From: Edaphochlamys debaryana
Taxonomy: Eukaryota > Chlorophyta > Chlorophyceae > Chlamydomonadales
DNA length: 64,000 bases
NCBI GenBank assembly: GCA_016858145.1
Contig: JAEHOE010000123.1
Span: forward strand, 1-64,000
Direction: 5' to 3'
Position numbers and translations under genes: made by a program. The number at the start of each line of letters is the position of its first letter. Position 1 is the first letter of the stretch. The notes beneath the pieces were generated by a model that was given only the letters and a program-made list of their open reading frames with translations, was not told the DNA's origin and searched no databases. Of this stretch, positions 33,755 through 44,057 are shown piece after piece.

Positions 33755-35232
33755 CGTCTTGCAATCGCTCGGCTGGGCGCAAACCCGTTGCTCAGCACGA
33801 AGGCCAAACCCAAAGCCTATCAGAGGTATGTTCACTACCTTGTCAAAGAGGTAAGGAGAACGGGGTCTTAGAGCGCGGATGCGTATGGAGCGCGACGGGC
33901 CAGCCGCGGTGCGCGACTTGCAACTGGAGTAATAGATAGCGTAAGCATCCGCAGGATTTGCAGAGACATCAGGCGCGTTGAGGCAGTGATTTTAATCACC
34001 CCAAAGCCTTCGCGCCCGACACTGTGGGATCGAGTACGGGAAGGGCATAAATGAGAGCTATAATACAACGGTACGCGGCTTTGGTGCAGTTGGGACAAAC
34101 CATGACAGGGTGCCGGTGCGTGCAGGCCAAGTGTAGTCGGGGTTCATCTCCGGCCCATAGCCCGTATTCAAGCCGACCCATCCCTAGGAGAGTTGCTCGG
34201 CCATCACCGATACTCTATACTTACGGCTGGGGGCTTCTATGGTTGAGGGCTTCAACGGCTGCGCGGGATGCATGCCAAGCTTTCTCCTCCCTAGAACCTG
34301 TCTGGTTCCCACCACAAAACAAATATACGGCCTTCTTGTACAAGTACATAACCCTGCCAGGCCCTGGTGCTCGGAGGTGGTCGGTCGCGGGTGCAGCAGG
34401 TCGGCGGGCCGACATGCTTGATTGGGCGGCGGGCAACCTTCACGAAAGTCGCCAACCTCACCCGCAGCCTGTCGCACAACAGAACCTATACAACTTGGTT
34501 CCGTGGCTTGAGTCATGAGAGCAGGTCAAACCGGAGAACTCGGCGACCGGCGGCACCCGAGGCACCTACCCGATCTCCGCCCACGCGTTCCATACCCTAG
34601 CGTGTTCTGCCCTACGCACCTGGTCCCACACGTGGTCCCGCTTGTCACACACGCCTGCCTTGTCACAGCCCGGTCACACATGGTCCCGCTTGTCACACAA
34701 GGTGCGGAGGTGGACTGGCGAAGTCCAGGCGGTCGGGGTCGGTAGCGTCTAAATACCGCCAGGCACCTACCTGTGACAAGTGGAAGGAAGCGAGGGGAAT
34801 CTGTCGTACCTCTACGTACCTCTCTTACTCTTGCCCAGAGTCGCACTCATAAACCCGGAAGTGCCGGGGCTATTGTCTAGAACCGGGCGGGCGGGCGGGC
34901 TCCGGCGGGACTTCGGGGGGATGCCTTCACCCCTCCACGCTTCGCATACCAAATGTGGCCCCCCGAGACTCCCCGCTAACCCACAGGTGCCCTTGCGCAC
35001 TCGTTTGCCTGGCACTCTCTTCCTTTCAACCCACAGGTGCTCACGCGCGCGCACACATACACCATGGGTCGCGGTGGGTCTGCTGGGGGCGTACTCCACA
35101 CGGTTCGGTACTGTGGGGTTGGGCACCCGCTGCTGGCCTGTCCTGGGTGGATGGGGTCGCTGGCACTCAGCCATTCCTCCCGGGACTTGTTCCCCCCGTC
35201 CTTTTTGCACTAATCACTAATCACACTTGCAG
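33755..35232. other. Upstream region of Fringe-like copy 1, no firm gene
   Basis: This region holds the presumed promoter side of the minus-strand gene. Bases 34,020-34,080 are relatively AT-rich (gggcataaatgagagctata). Several short ORFs on both strands have no family signature. Bases 34,625-34,700 carry gtcacac/gtcacag minisatellite copies. A segment at 35,130-35,190 (ggatggggtcgctggcactc) resembles, in inverted orientation, bases 37,135-37,175, suggesting dispersed repeat sequence. Confidence 0.45.
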
Positions 35233-35440
35233 CGCCGTACTGGCTGCTCGTCGGCCGCTTGCCGCTTCTTGCTTCGCCCCGCCCCTCTTTCCCATACATT
35301 GGTCCTCTACGCTGCTCCGGCGGCTCTGGGATGTGCTAGCTAGCGGCTCTGCTGCCTGCTGTGATACGCTGGCGTGCGCCTTCGACGAAATTTCTGACAC
35401 CTCTTTCGCCTTGCTTCGGCGGTTCTTCCGTAACTTACAG
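35233..35440 (+). CDS. Candidate single exon of unknown gene
   Basis: A 208-nt segment follows a good acceptor (cacacttgcag) and precedes a possible donor (ttacag|gtctgt). It reads without stops, with SSTLLRRLWDVLASGSAACC and DEISDTSFALLRRFF, which looks like real helical protein rather than GC-rich noise. No flanking exons were found and no family is recognised. It could be an orphan exon carried by the neighbouring mobile DNA. Confidence 0.25.
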
Positions 35441-35859
35441 GTCTGTATTGGTGTGGCTCGCATGGGATACCTTGAGAGCCGCCGGAGAGCTGACTGGCAA
35501 CATTGCCAGTAACCGCCCAAGACACCGACGGTAACACGCGAGCGCGTTCTGCCCATTGCTATCCTCACTTTGGCTTTATGCCTTACCACGGCCGCGGAGT
35601 GACTGGTGGCCCGGAGCCGGGTCAAGACTTGGTGGCTTGGAGTGAAGCCGGGTTTATTCTGCAGCTTTCAGCGCACTCTTCTTACATACGTCAGGCACCC
35701 CAACTGCAACACAGCGCGCGCCCCGTCATCCCCAAGGTACATAACCCGGCCTTCAAGCGACCCTGACGGTAACACCCGAGCGTGCTCTGCTGATCGTTTC
35801 TTACTGTTTACGTCAATTGCTGCCATGCCTTGGGCAGCAGCAGGCGACTGGTTCCCCAG

Positions 35860-36077
35860 GAGGAGGGCGGAGGTTCCCGTAGCCGTAGCTGCGGGTGGGT
35901 CCGGCCGGCTATGTCCAGACCGAGGCGAGTAGACGCCTGACGAGCGCACACCTCGTGTAGTGCGGGGTTCCAACGGATTAACGGCCGGGTGCGAGCCTGC
36001 ATGCGGGCTGGTGGTGGAGAGAGGTTGAGGGCCTTATGTAGCCACACTCGAACATTGGGCCCCCTGGGGGGGGGGGG
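35860..36077 (+). repeat. Left arm of a ~215-bp inverted repeat
   Basis: Bases from gagggcggaggttcccgtag through gaacattgggccccctgg match, as reverse complement, bases 37,674-37,889, at roughly 85% by eye. The outer ends (aggaggagggcgg against ccctcctcat) stop matching at about 35,860 and 37,890. The inner end reaches a run of twelve G. Confidence 0.82.
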
Positions 36078-36711
36078 ATTATTATAGACGACGGGGCGTA
36101 GTGACCAGTGGCGGTGACTGGCGTCGCATTATGTTGGCGGACGCAGAATGCCTGTGCCTGTGAACGGGGGACCCTTCCGCCGAATGTAGCTTCCGGGTTC
36201 AAAAGTGCTGCCCTAGTGCCCATCCTAGAGTAACCCCGGGCAGCTCCGCACGTCGGTTCACCGAGAAGGGCTGGCTGCCCCTGGGGGGGACCACGGGGCT
36301 AGCTCAGCCCTTTTCCTGCCGTCGGGCAGCCACCCTTGTCAAACCCCCGCCGGCCTTTCCGCAAGCCCAGCAGGCGCATCAAAGCGCGCGCCGCATCACC
36401 CTCAAGCAACCCCAGCCCCGCCCTGTGAGGACCTAGCAGGTCAAACACAGCGCGAGCCGCGTTACCCCCAAGCCGCCCCAGCCTCTCTTCAATACAACTG
36501 CGTCGCAGCCTGCTCCCGTCGTGCCCTTGGTTGGGCCGTGCCCATGTACAATTAGCACCATATAGCTTAGCTTATGTTGACCGGCGTTGACGACGGTCAG
36601 TTTTGGGCCTCTGTCGAAGGGTAATGCTCGGTAGTACTGTACTCGGCCTAGTTATCTCAGTCTGGCATGGTGCCAACCCTATCGGCAACCGAAGATGTTG
36701 CACGTAGCCGC

Positions 36712-37035
36712 CTAAGCGCTACTATGGCCTTGGCGCACGCAGCACACGACTCTCTCCACCAAGGTGCCGTACGTCCCAGGTCCGGACCTGGCCAGCTCGT
36801 ATCCAATAGCGTCCGTTGTCCAGGACCGCTTAGCAGCGCATAGCTCGAGCTGGCGCGCCTTCTCGTGCTTGGCCCGTGCCCCTTTCATCAGCGGCTCATT
36901 CTCGCGGTTCTTCTTGCGGTAGATGCGGCGCCAACGGCGAGCGGAGCGGATAGAGAGGTGGCCAAAGCGCGTTGTTCCGCCTGGAACCGCGCCTACAAGG
37001 AACCACCTGGGCGGGGCGACGCAGGAAGCCGGCAA
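36712..37035 (-). CDS. Unknown ORF inside the inverted-repeat element
   Basis: A 107-codon minus-strand frame has a basic, helical-looking core, RWRRIYRKKNRENEPLMKGA, then KHEKARQLELCAAKRSW and TYGTLVERVVC, of lower GC and more normal composition than surrounding shadows. It may be an exon of a protein carried by the element or a captured host exon. There is no recognisable catalytic motif and no splice partner was identified. Confidence 0.3.
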   Translation of the reverse strand: MPASCVAPPRWFLVGAVPGGTTRFGHLSIRSARRWRRIYRKKNRENEPLMKGARAKHEKARQLELCAAKRSWTTDAIGYELARSGPGTYGTLVERVVCCVRQGHSSA

Positions 37036-37673
37036 GGGGTCGGATTACGAGCGGCCAGTACGGCACAGGAGCAGCGGACGACGGTGGGTGCAGGTACACG
37101 CGGGGACAGGGACCGGCAGGGAGCCGGGAGGGATGGCTAGGCGCCAGCGACCCCACCCACCCGGGACAAGCAGGGCTGAACCACGTATGGCCGGTGGAGA
37201 CCAAAACACTTCCGGGAGTGTGCTAGAAGTGCCACCGGAGTGCCTCTGAAGTGTTCCTGGGAGGGACACCCGACACTCCTGAGCACTGCGAGCACTCTGC
37301 ACACTCCAGGCCCTTCCCCCCACGCACCTGCTCCCCACCACCCCCACGCCGGGGCACCCCAGGATCTTCTGAGCACTGCGCACACTCCCGACCCTCCCGC
37401 GTCCCGGCCTACTGGGCACGCCACGCAGGCCACAGGGGCGAGGTCGCCAGGGGAGACTGACGGGGGCTGGGCAGGGCTGGAGGCAGGAGCGGGCGCTCAT
37501 GACGCGGGCGTGGTGGACAAGGCCGCAGGCGTGATCTCCACCACGCACGGGTAGCCCGACGGGGCGCAACGCAACGCTCTCAACTACACTTCGTTCCGTG
37601 GAGCTACGGTCACGTAGGGCTTTCCATTTCTGTCCCAAAGGCCCGCCAAGGCCACGAAGGGCTGAGCCCCGTG

Positions 37674-37889
37674 GTCCCCCCCAGGGGGCCCAATGTTCGA
37701 GTTTGGCTCCGTGAAGCCCACAACCCCTCTCCACCGCACCACGGCACGCCGGCTCGCACCCGGCCATAAATCCGTTCGAACCCCGCACTACACGAGGTGA
37801 TGCGCTCGTCAGGCGTCTAATCGCCACGGCCTGGACATAGCCGGCCGGACCCACCCGCAGCTACGGCTACGGGAACCTACGCCCTCCTC
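37674..37889 (-). repeat. Right arm of the ~215-bp inverted repeat
   Basis: Counterpart of 35,860-36,077, starting with ccagggggcccaatgttcga and ending with gggaacctacgccctcctca. The arm also matches the dispersed family seen at 56,660-56,700 through gggggcccaatgttcgag. Confidence 0.82.
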
Positions 37890-38206
37890 ATCCTGCAACA
37901 CCGCCCCCTCCGCCTCCGTCTCCACCCGCAGGTGCGGCCCCGCCCGCGCCCCCCGCAGCGCGCACGAGAGCGCGATTGAGAGCCGCTGGGCTCGCCAGGC
38001 ACTCCAGAAGGCAGACCGTCATGTTAGGGTTAGTATAGACAACGGGGCGTAGTGCCGCGGTGTTGGCGTCATGGCGTCACGTTAGGGTGGGGTCGATAGG
38101 TTTCCCTGCCCTCAACATAAGATACTGACAACGAAACTAAAGCTTGTGGCATCGCGGTCTGGGCGTGAAGCGCAAGTTTCGCCGCCCGTCCCGTCCCGCG
38201 CCGCAG
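37890..38206. other. Non-coding spacer before the duplicated block
   Basis: This region contains tatagacaacggggcgtag (also at 36,083) and gggtcgataggtttccctgc (related to 56,805-56,825), so it is partly dispersed-repeat sequence. Homology to copy 1 of the duplication starts at about 38,198. Confidence 0.6.
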
Positions 38207-38381
38207 GTGCTATAAGGAGCTATTAGGGGCTGTGGCGCGGGGCCTGCCCCCCGCCTCTCACAGGGACACTCGCACGCTCCCAGCCAGAGTTGGTCACACG
38301 AAGGTTTTCTACATGACCAACTCGCCTCTACAGGACATCAAGGAAGAAGCGCCCAAGCTGACGAGGCAAGAAGACCACTAA
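38207..38381 (+). pseudogene. Orphan copy of the last exon of the 27.7-28.9 kb gene
   Basis: Nearly identical to 28,767-28,941, including the acceptor (cgccgcag|gtgctat), the full frame GHTKVFYMTNSPLQDIKEEA and the TAA stop. The upstream exons are absent: homology begins only ~8 bases before the exon. It was probably carried along when the Fringe-like gene was duplicated, and has no visible way to be expressed as the original protein. Confidence 0.65.
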
Positions 38382-38871
38382 CCTGGCACACACGTTCTTG
38401 TGCGGCCTCGTGAAGCGTGTGTCCCGTTTTGACTACCCTGCATGTCCTACCGCCCACACTCCTTTCAACTACGGTACCTGTGCGCTCCCGCTGGTGACGC
38501 TTCCGCTCACTGTCCCTGAGCGCACAATCTCAACACCCGCACAGCTTGCCCCGCTCTGTTCTCCCTTGCTTGGGCCACGACTCGTAACCTGCAACCCCGG
38601 GCTCTAGGCTGAGACAAGTGCAGCCGTCTTCATGCGCGCTGCCCTGGGCGGCTCTTGACAAAGCTAGCGGAACGGTCCGAGGGAACGGTCCGAGGGCAGC
38701 ATCTGGCACGCGATACCGTTTGCGCACAGTTGTGTGGGTGTTCATAAAATGTGTGCTCCTGCGCAGCGCATTCTCTATCCAGGTAGCATGCCATGCTCGT
38801 TGCATCTTACACTCGCTCACGCACTCCACACACGTTGCATGCAGCCGTGCCATGCATGCCCTGCAACTCAT

Positions 38872-38876
38872 TTACA
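38872..38876 (-). terminator. TGTAA polyadenylation signal, Fringe-like copy 2
   Basis: TGTAA on the minus strand, about 80 nt after the stop at 38,956, at the same place as in copy 1. Confidence 0.65.
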
Positions 38877-38955
38877 CTCAACCAACATGCTTGTTTTTTG
38901 CTGCCAAGTAGTACCATGCCATATGCCCTTTTGTCATGCTCCAGCCATACATGCG

Positions 38956-41900
38956 CTACAGCGGCGGGGACTGGGGTGGCCTAGGCGGCCACGGTGGATG
39001 CGGCGGGTGGGGCCTGGCGCAGACCACCTCCCGCATCACCTCATAAAGCGTCATGTTGCGTGATGTAACGCGTGGATCGTCTTTGAGGTAGATCGCTGCA
39101 TCCTGCAAAACTCTGTAGGATTCAGCCATTAGCGCGAAGTCTGTCCGCATCTGTTCTGCCTGTTTGGGCGCGAGGGTTCACACAAGCAAGCACACAGGTC
39201 GTCGTGTTAGAGTGTCCTGCTTGGGACGCGCCCGTGCTGGCTCACCGTTCGGAACTTGGGGCTTGCGTGTAGTGCCACGGTATGCTCCAGCATCCACATG
39301 CGTTCCTCAGGAGGGACTTCAAGGGTCTGGCGTGGGGTTGGAAGGGCCACGATCTTGTAGCGAGGCGCCATGAGTTTGGTGGCACTTGCTTTCAGCAGTG
39401 GTCCTGGTGGTACGTAGGGAGCAAAGCGGGCTCGCAACGTCGACAGCTATGGCCCCGGGTCTGCGCACTGCCCACCCTTTCAGCTGCTAGCATGCATAAC
39501 CTTGCCGTTAGCACGGCCAAGCTCTATTGCATCCAGCTCACTGACAGGGCCATTGGTCCCCGGGCCCCAGGGGCCATAGCAACCACATGGCAGCAGAGGG
39601 CGAGCCCTGGCGCCACTACTGCCACCGACCGCATCGGTGAGGGGTCAAGGGTCCCAGAATTGCACGGGGCCCCAAGGGCCCCGAGCTGTCATGTACACCC
39701 AGCGCCTTTACCCGCTGGTCACGCCCGCACCCACGGCTAACGACCACCCCCCCTGGGCCCAGCCACGCCGAATTTGGTAACGCCCTGGGACAAGACATAG
39801 CGGCACCCAGCAGCTAGCATGAGCATGACCCACCGAGGTGTTGAATGATGCGTCTGCCCCGCAGAGCAGGAAGATCGACACAACACACAGTTCGACGGGC
39901 CAACGGGAATCAAAGGCGTGGTAGTGTCGACCTTCAAACTTTCGCGCCCCTCGGATATGGAAGCGCAGTCCCGGGTCTGTGAAACCAATACCCTGCAGCG
40001 CAAGTGCCCTGCATTCGCGGGAGGGAGGCACCCTCAGCAAGCCCTGGAGTGATCGAGGGATAGGCATTACCCCTGCACCTTCAACGCCACAGATGCCACG
40101 AGGCCTGGACGCAGTAACAAGCGTTGCCATGCGTGCCACAAGCAACAAGCAAGAACATACCCCCTCACTTGGTCAGCAATGCGTCGCTCTCGCCAGGGGT
40201 ATTTGCTATGTACGTCTCGGCAGCATCCAGGTCGAGCGCCAGCATCAGTCCAATGGACAGCACAGCGCCAGCTCCACCTGTTGGTTGGAAGAGGCATGGG
40301 ACGGAGTTGTGTAGGGGGGTTAGATGCACACGGCAGTCAAGACGATTTACCAATCCACTACCGGTATAGCATCATACAACTCTAGAGGCGGAGCGCACAG
40401 ACACTACGAACTCACCATGGAATATCGAGTGCCTGCATTGCACGTCTTGCCTCTCGGTGTCGTTCACGTGCACCCTGCGTGGCGGTGGATTCAGGCGGCA
40501 TGTGACATGCGCCACGACACGTTCCTTGGAGGCACACGCAGTGTGACTCTACCTGTCTCACAAGACAGGCAAGGCAGCCCCGACACACACCACCACCCAC
40601 TCGCCTCGCATCGTGCCGTACACAGAAGGGGAAGGGTGCCGTGGGCGACAACCACGCCCTGCCGTCCAAAGCAGCCGCATATGTGCCAGTCTCGTTGTTC
40701 ACGCCCGAGGCCTCATCCCGACCCGCCCGGTACCACTTGACGTAATTGGCGTTAAACCTCCTCACGGACTCCCACCGAGCTGTCTCGTTGACTCTGCTCG
40801 CCTGGGCTTCCTCGACATGGCTACGGCCAAACAGGCGGGGGCTGTAGGCCTGCCGCAGGACCGCGTCATGTCGGTCACTGCAAATCTGTGTGTCATCGTA
40901 ATGCGCGCATGTGAAGTCCCGGGTGCAGAACGGGCACGCAGGCCGGGGGACGAAGGCGCCGCCTTCCTGCTAGCGAAAGGCAATGTGTGTAGTCAGTGTC
41001 TTTCGCCGTGCTTTAAGCGCCCCACTGAGCACGTACCGATGGGTTGAGTAAAGATGTGTTGAAATTGCAGGGCAAGCAGCGCGGGGACGTAGGATGTGCG
41101 AGGTTCCTGAACCTGGCGAGGGGACGACCGTAGGGCCAAACCGCGTGGACGGGCAGTGCGCACGGCTCCATCCAGGCCCTGGGTCGCTAACGACGAACGG
41201 GATCGGTGGGAAAGGGGTGGATGCGTCACTGCCATGACCCAGTCATATTGCTCACCAGAACATGTCCGAGAGAGCGAGCGGCTGCTCCGGGTCGAAGCGA
41301 GCAACGAGCCGTTTGGCGCCTGGACGGGACCATCAGCAGACAGGGGGGCATCGCTGCGCTCTGACCGGCAGTCAGCTGCGCCCTTCCAGAGCTCCGGGTG
41401 GCTGACCAGCTAGCTAGACCGCCCTCTCCATGCGTGACTGGCCACGGGCGGCCCAATACAAGCCGTCTCCATTACTGGAGGGCTCGCTTTGAAGGCTCTA
41501 GCTCGGTCATTTGCTCTGCTCCACCCGATCTGGCACCTGTATTGACGGTAGTGGGTTCTAGCAAGGTGCACCTGTTAGAAAGAAATAAGTGTCATCATCT
41601 CCTGGAATCGGTTGAACCGGGATGGGGCGGGTGGGCTGGTCAGTCTTGGAGGGTAGCTCGCCGGGGTTGTCCTGGCCAAGGACCCACCGTACAACATCCA
41701 CTTGTAGGTCTGCCCTGTGTCCCGAAAGAATCTGTGCGCCAACATTGGCGCGATGGCTAGGCGTTGGGTGCCTGCACGTAGAACAACAAATATCAGCGCA
41801 TGTTTCTGGCTGAGCGCGGTGTTGCCCCGCGGTGTTGCCCCGCTCTGGCTGAGCGCGGTGTTGCCCCGCTCTGGCTGAGCGCGGTGTTGCCCCGCGGTGT

Positions 41901-43055
41901 TGCCCCGCTCAGCAACATGCCTAGGCGTTGGGTGCCTGTCAGGATGCGAAACGTGAAAAGAGAGCCCACCCACCACTAGCGGCGTGTACGTTTTTGGCAC
42001 AAGCGCTTTATTGGTACCCGTCTGTCCAGAGTGGCCACGCACCTGGAATGCGTTTGGCCAAATCAAGGCGATCCTGCCGGACAGGTGAGGATCAGGGTCA
42101 GGGCAACGGCCTTGTTTGAGACATCAACACCCAGTCGCCAGCGCACCGGGTAATAGGCGTAGTGTTCGTTGAGCTGCCGAGCGATGGGGTCGGCGTTCAG
42201 TGTGGCCACCTGGGCCGGAAATGCAAAGAGGAAGGGCGCTGCACTTCATGACGCAGAGGGAAATGGGGCATGGTTATCCAGGCTGTTCTGGAGTGAGGCT
42301 GGCCCCGTCGGATGTTACCACGCACCCCTTCCTTCCGTGACCAAGTACTGATCAGTATGAAGGCTCCCCTCCCCCCTTGACACCGGTGACAGGTACAGCG
42401 GGACCCCGAGGTGTCCAGAAGCCCAGTGCTCAGAAGACCTCCCCCGCCCCTGACGACACCGGTGACAGGTGTCCTGCACCCTGGCAGGTGGCCAACCAAC
42501 GCACCAGGCTCGAGTCGTTCACTGCAAAGAAGCAGCGCACAGGTGCCTGCGCGTGTGAGGTTGCCGGGGTTTGGTACAGGAGGGGCTGGAGGGCGCACTT
42601 CATCAGTCTTATCTTTCGACGGTGCGCACCTCCTGGCGCCAAGCCCTTTGTGCGTGCAGCAGCCAGAGCCGGTCGCTGCTTGAGCCCTGACGCGAGAGAA
42701 GGAGAAATGGCAAGTCAGTCGCGCTGGCGTGCAGGGGCGTGCCGCCGATTCGCCTTCCCACAGCTGAGTGCCCCAAGCCCTCAGCGCCCTCAGTTGCCCT
42801 GTGACGGCCCCCCATTCCCCCCACGCAGACCTGAACCAGCACGAAATCCTCAAGCGGAATGTCCAACGGTCCAAAGGCGGATACTCCGGCCGCCAGCAGA
42901 GTCGCCATTATAAGAGCCACTAGGGGGCGAGGGCGTGTGTGACGGCATGTGTCGCTGCGAGCGGCAATCGCGCTGCCCAGCTGCGCCGGTTGTGGTCGCG
43001 CGACGGACCATGTGCATCTAGCAAGCCGCCGTCTGTCAAGGGCGCTGGAAGGCAT
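38956..43055 (-). CDS. Fringe-like type II membrane glycosyltransferase, copy 2
   Basis: Tandem paralogue of the 29.5-33.8 kb gene and the better candidate for a working copy. The likely start is at 43,055 (MPSSALDRRR), aligned with copy 1; an ATG at 43,100 adds 15 residues. The anchor is ALIMATLLAAGVSAF. Exons follow the same order: FRLVQ-type lumenal stem (~42,690-42,490), ATLNADPIARQLNEHYAYYP (~42,215-42,150), ALIFVVLRAGTQRLAI...YKWMLYG (~41,850-41,670), microexon DDDTYFFLT (41,572-41,601), Cys-rich exon (~40,960-40,620), GAGAVLSIGLMLALDL (~40,290-40,180), TDPGLRFHIRGARKFEG with a hydrophobic PVELCVVSIFLLCG (~40,010-39,850), MAPRYKIVALPTPRQTLEV (~39,370-39,240), and the last exon (RTDFALMAESYRVLQDAAIY) to the stop at 38,956. 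It presumably transfers a hexose in the Golgi; substrate unknown. Exon edges are approximate and the frames between exons were not all verified. Confidence 0.68.
41572..41601 (-). other. 30-nt microexon carrying the DDD motif, copy 2
   Basis: The minus-strand exon follows attccag and precedes gtgcac. Upstream exon ...WMLY-G is completed by GA to give G-DDDTYFFLT. It is the same length and phase as copy 1, with synonymous differences (gatgatgac against gacgacgat). Confidence 0.75.
41810..41915. repeat. In-exon tandem expansion in Fringe-like copy 2
   Basis: The segment gctgagcgcggtgttgcccc is present several times (41,812, 41,855, 41,876), mixed with cggtgttgccccg. On the minus strand this reads as repeated RGNTALSQ. 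Copy 1 has a single NNTALSQ at the corresponding place, so this is a lineage-specific expansion just before the catalytic exon's ALIFVVL. Confidence 0.75.
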
Positions 43056-43535
43056 AGTCTGGCATGCGAGGTGCCCTGGAACGAGTCGAAACGAGTCCAA
43101 TCAACAACCCGCCATGTACTGGGCGCAAAGCCCGACAAAGCTGAAGGTGCCCGCGAAATGCTACTGAAACGTGTACAGATTATGTGAGCACATGAGCGCG
43201 CTCATCAGCAGCGCGCACAAGCAGGGCGACAAAAACTCACCGATTCCGGTGCGACCGGAGCCAGGACAATTGATGGCAGGAACTCCCGCTATTGCGTTGC
43301 AGTTTGGTATGAGGCACAGACTGGTGCAGGCTGGGCGTAGCAGGGGTTTCCGGTCACACCCTCCGTACCTCCACCCCCCAGCTCTCGAAGCTCCCTGCGG
43401 TCGGCTGAAATTGTGCCTTCCGTTGGTCGGCGAGAGGGGGGAGTGGCGACACGGACGGATGGGGCCTCCGTCTGTCACAGCCCCGTCACAGCAGCCCCGT
43501 CACAGCCTGCTCTGTCACAGCCTGGTGCAGCTCAG
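43056..43535. other. Upstream of Fringe-like copy 2; minisatellite
   Basis: Presumed promoter side of the minus-strand gene. Bases 43,470-43,535 hold several cagccccgtcacagcctg repeats. Short ORFs on both strands show no family features. Confidence 0.5.
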
Positions 43536-44057
43536 CTATGGGCACCGTGTCCTCCCGTCACTTGGCGACACCGCCAAAAGTGCCCCAGCACTCCCGCGGG
43601 CCGGCCGGCCCCCGCTGACCTTGCGGCACCGCCTGCCCTCGGGGCCCTCCGCGTCGCACTTGCTGCACTCGGCCAGCCCCCGCTCCACGATCGCGGCCGC
43701 CCGCTTGGCCGACCTGGTCTGGGCGCCGTAGGTGCCGCGGCACTGCTTCCCCTCGCACAACCTAAAGCACATCAGGCCCTTGGGACCCACCACTCCGCAC
43801 TTGCTGCATTCGCCCGGGCCCCGCTTGGCGATCTCCTCTGCGAAATTCTCCGCCCGCTTGACGGCAGAGGGTGGCGGAACCTTGGCCGCCGCCTGGGCCG
43901 TGGCGCCTCGGCGCCGCCCGCCGGCGCAGCAGTCTCGGCGCCTGCAGTCTCGGCGCCTGTAGTCTCGGCGCCTGCCTCTTGCGGGCAATGCAAGACAGCG
44001 CCCCGTTTCAGGTCTACGAGGTACACCACTAGGCGCACAGTCCGTCAACGTCAGCAA
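43536..44057 (-). CDS. Cys-rich protein with tandem CxxC modules
   Basis: The C-terminal half shows two related modules. The first is ECSKCGVVGPKGLMCFRLCEG then KQCRGTYG; the second is ECSKCDAEGPEGRRCRKVSGG. They are separated by a basic helix (SAKRAAAIVERGLA) that is echoed before the first module (AVKRAENFAEEIAKRGPG). Spacing C-x2-C-x8-C-x3-C-x4-C suggests a small zinc-binding fold, but no named family is recognised. The second module has lost later cysteines. The N-terminal ~27 codons (43,976-44,057) belong to a duplicated block also found at 45,781, and runs of RRRD/CRRRD just before module 1 look like low-complexity read-through, so the real first exon may differ. Confidence 0.45.
   Translation of the reverse strand: MLTLTDCAPSGVPRRPETGRCLALPARGRRRDYRRRDCRRRDCCAGGRRRGATAQAAAKVPPPSAVKRAENFAEEIAKRGPGECSKCGVVGPKGLMCFRLCEGKQCRGTYGAQTRSAKRAAAIVERGLAECSKCDAEGPEGRRCRKVSGGRPARGSAGALLAVSPSDGRTRCP

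Larger units (their letters stand above)
35860..37889. mobile_element. Mosaic transposon-like element bounded by inverted repeats
   Basis: About 2.0 kb flanked by ~215-bp inverted arms. Inside lie a reverse-oriented fragment at 36,275-36,340 matching the first ~60 bases of the insertion at 56,624 (acaagggtggctgcccg, caggaaaagggctgag), and a plus-oriented partial copy at 37,655-37,700 (aagggctgagccccgtggtc). The motif tatagac(g/a)acggggcgtag at 36,083 recurs at about 38,035. No transposase is recognised. Either this is a decayed cut-and-paste element or two copies of one repeat family landed in opposite orientation with later insertions. Bases 36,350-36,700 between the arms hold nothing identifiable. 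Confidence 0.55.

Noticed and set aside
35860..37889. Confirmed autonomous DNA transposon
   Set aside because: No transposase motif and no unambiguous target-site duplication; retained only as a transposon-like mosaic.
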